Position numbers and translations under genes: made by a program. 64,000 nt of DNA from Latrodectus hesperus (taxonomy: Eukaryota; Arthropoda; Arachnida; Araneae; Theridiidae). Location: assembly GCA_037975125.1 (NCBI GenBank), contig CM075857.1, positions 86,722,699 to 86,786,698 on the forward strand, written 5' to 3'. Under the pieces are notes generated by a model, which did not search any database, was not told the origin of the DNA, and worked only from the letters and a program-made list of their open reading frames with translations. Positions 61,270 through 64,000 of this stretch are shown here, one piece after another (within the stretch, counting starts at the first letter, position 1; every line of letters starts with the position of its first letter).

Positions 61270-64000
61270 AATCGATGCCATATCCTATAGATGACACTTT
61301 TTGATCCATCTATATTCCAGCCAACCAATAATTCCAGTACAGAAAACAACATTCACATAGACATATCTTACTTATGATGTCGTGGCATTGAGTGCCGTTC
61401 GGATAGGTTGGGGACACGTTTTCTTCTTTACCACATATCCTCATGTACCTGTCTCTTATACTCTCGACATTGTAGGGTATGCTTGACGCCATTATTTGCC
61501 TTCCTTTAATTTGCATACAATGCTTGACCATGTGCATGGTATTTCTTCTGGTAGCAGTTTTCATTTTATGTTCAATTTTCATGTTCTTCTGGATCATCTT
61601 TAGTTTTTGACGTGTATAATTCGTTCTCAAATGTAATAAACAAAAATTCCACTTTCAGAAAAGTAAAATATAGTAAATGATAAGAAAAAGTATTGCATTT
61701 ATTTTCTCACAGATGTAGATTTGTGCACATTCTTAAATCTGTAAAATTATTTCAATATATCTGAGAAAATATTTTTATATTTCAGAATAAACATGTTTTT
61801 CATAAAGCTACAAATATTTGAAAATATTTTAAAGCACTTTTTTGAAGATGTGACTTATCGATATTAAAATTCTTAAATTATTTTCGTGTTTGTATTTAAC
61901 AGCAGTTGAATATTATTTTATTTGAGTGGAATATTAAATTTTTCTTCATAACAAAGCACATATACTCAAGAAATTTTAAAATGCAACACTGAATATTGTA
62001 TCTTTTTTATTTTCTTATTCTTTATTTTATCTTTAAACTCTAATAATAAGATATAAATTATTATGAAATTTAATTTTTTTAGCGAAATTATTGCTCATTA
62101 CGTAGATTTATACATAATTCACTCTTTTATTTTAACTTTAAAATATAGAATTTCCTTTTTAAGTTAATACAATAATAATTCATTTTTTCTATTAATAAAA
62201 ATTCATTTTTTACAATCAAACATTTTAATCTAAGTTTTTTTAAGTATACATATTTTAAGTTAACAAAAATATTCCTTATTTTTTTATTCATTCAAAAATC
62301 TAGAAATAGTTCTTCGAATCATTATTAATTTTTATTTGTAGTTATTAAATAAATTAGATTTAAATGTTACCATCAGATCCCATTTAATATTGAAATTTTA
62401 AATAAACTATACTTTATTAAATTAAAAAATTTAGAGTGAAGCCTGCCTTAAAATGCATGGTATTTATACAAAAAAATTAAAATATTAAAATGTATTAATT
62501 AAATATAATTTTCACTTATATTAAAATAATTTTTGAGAATGTCTAGATGGTTTATTCCATAAAATATTCAATTATGCATTATATATTATAGATAAATATT
62601 TTCTTTCAAAAATTTATTAAATATGCACAGTTGTATTTAAAACTTTAATATCTATATGATTTGAAACTTAAATTTTCATGCAGATACATGTTTGTGTGTG
62701 TGATTAAAAGAAAGTAATTTTAAAAATGTAGAGAATTTATTTTAGTCAAAAAAAGAGAACATAAAGTTTAAGAAATAAATGGCAGATAATTATTCGATAT
62801 TACGTTCTAGAAAATAGAATAATTAGAAACTACTGAAAGAGAATAATTAATTATTTATATCAGATATTTACCATTAGAAAACTTTTAACTGTAAATATTA
62901 CCATAGTTAATGAACTGTGTTTTCATGTATCAAGGGAAAAAGTTTCAAATTTTTCGTGATGCCCCGTATTTTTACTAAATGTAAAAAATGATCATCTTTT
63001 TTAAATAATAAAATAAAAGAGCTAAGATTTTGCTTTGTACATTAGCTTTTAATCATAGTCTTCAATTACTCTATTAAAAATTCAAAAAATTATTAAAACA
63101 ATGTTGATATATATTATTATTTAATATATTATTTAAAATATGTTACAATTTTTGTACTTCAATTTATGTAAGTGATTCACATATAAATATTTGCAAAAAT
63201 ATATTTATTCCAATTGTTGTATTTTGAAAAGTACTTTTATACCTCCATCTCAATATCTAAACGTAATTATTTTTAAAATAAATATCAATAAAACTAATTA
63301 TAAATAAATAAATTACAAAACTTTTTTTAAACCAGGCATATTTTAATGAATTACTTTCACTATTTATTTACCTAGACATTATCTTCAGTTTGTTGAAAAG
63401 TCTCTAAAATTTATGATAATTTATAGAAAATTTTGCAATATAGTTTATAGAATGTAATATTATTTTAGAAAACATTCATTATTGAGTTTTTACTTTTCAG
63501 TCATTTATTTGAATCACTAGGAAAAAAATGATGTATTTTAATCTGAGTCATAATTTGTGATATAATTTAAAATATTAAATTAAATGAGCTTTTCATGCGG
63601 AAAATAAAACTGAATTTAAAAATTATATAATGTGAAAGAAATTATAGAATAGAAAGTTACATTTAAATCATCTGTATTAGCTTTTTCATATTTCTTTTCT
63701 TGTGATATTATGGCCCACTAATTAGTATATTCTATGATACCTGAAAAAATTTAAACTTCACAATTTAAAAATATTTTAAGCAACTGCTATTATATTCTAA
63801 ATTTCCAGACTGAAATAATTTTAGACGATCTAAAATTTTTTATTTAATTTTACCGTATAAACTAAATGGAAAAGTACTTTTTAATAATTAAAATTATTCA
63901 GTTTCATAAAGCGTGAAACTCATTAAGTACATTTAATTTTATCAAAATAATGTTTACTTATTAAACAAAATTTTATGAATTGAGAATAAGATAAATATTT
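61270..64000. other. AT-rich tract; 61310-61630 open frame of unknown meaning
   Basis: A 106-codon minus-strand frame (61310-61630) lies directly upstream of the Tc1 relic. It is Lys/Met/Cys-rich and shows no domain I know. It may contain older transposon-flanking sequence, and I do not call it a gene. The remainder to the window end is AT-rich and featureless. Confidence 0.5.

Noticed and set aside
61310..61630. 106-codon minus-strand frame upstream of the Tc1 relic as the transposase N terminus
   Set aside because: It is placed where a Tc1 N terminus could begin, but the sequence does not show the paired helix-turn-helix pattern seen in the copy at 11.3-11.6 kb.

Overview
This window is a gene-poor, strongly AT-rich piece of a eukaryotic nuclear genome. 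I found no intact protein-coding gene, rRNA gene or canonical tRNA gene. What it holds is transposon relics, short interspersed repeats, very long (TA)n microsatellites and some locally GC-richer islands. The Tc1 and mariner transposases, a transposase of the DUF4817-like helix-turn-helix type, and tRNA-derived SINEs ending in AAC-rich tails point to an arthropod. A spider is my best guess, but that rests on general familiarity with such elements and not on a database match.

Layout: 1-10 kb is AT-rich DNA with a SINE fragment and a hairpin (2.35-2.59 kb), a GC-richer island (4.2-4.5 kb), a very decayed Tc1 relic (5.9-6.3 kb) and a weaker island near 9 kb. A Tc1 (DD34E) element with degenerate inverted ends lies at 10.40-11.93 kb. 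From 12.5 to 31 kb there are five (TA)n blocks, two islands (13 and 25 kb), a SINE on the minus strand (22.56-22.93 kb), a four-unit diverged tandem repeat (27.85-28.44 kb) and a complete SINE with an 11-bp target-site duplication (29.29-29.57 kb). A mariner of 1317 bp with 52-bp inverted repeats sits at 31.97-33.29 kb, followed by a decayed mariner carrying foreign DNA (33.56-34.64 kb). At 38.18-38.95 kb a 774-bp internally deleted DNA transposon with 150-bp inverted repeats interrupts a (TA)n microsatellite. From 40 to 55 kb there are five more GC-richer islands, a second SINE copy (42.4 kb), another (TA)n block and short tandem arrays. From 55 to 64 kb there are a 30-bp tandem array, a (TA)n block, a nested palindrome with a perfect 23-bp stem (59.7 kb) and a second Tc1 relic (60.4-61.3 kb).

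No operon-like or pathway logic is present. Every transposase reading frame carries at least one disabling lesion, so any movement would need enzymes supplied from elsewhere. The most useful open question is whether the recurring GC-richer islands are conserved non-coding (regulatory) elements in a gene desert or large intron. I saw no convincing new system. The strongest observations are element structures, SINE families and palindromes.
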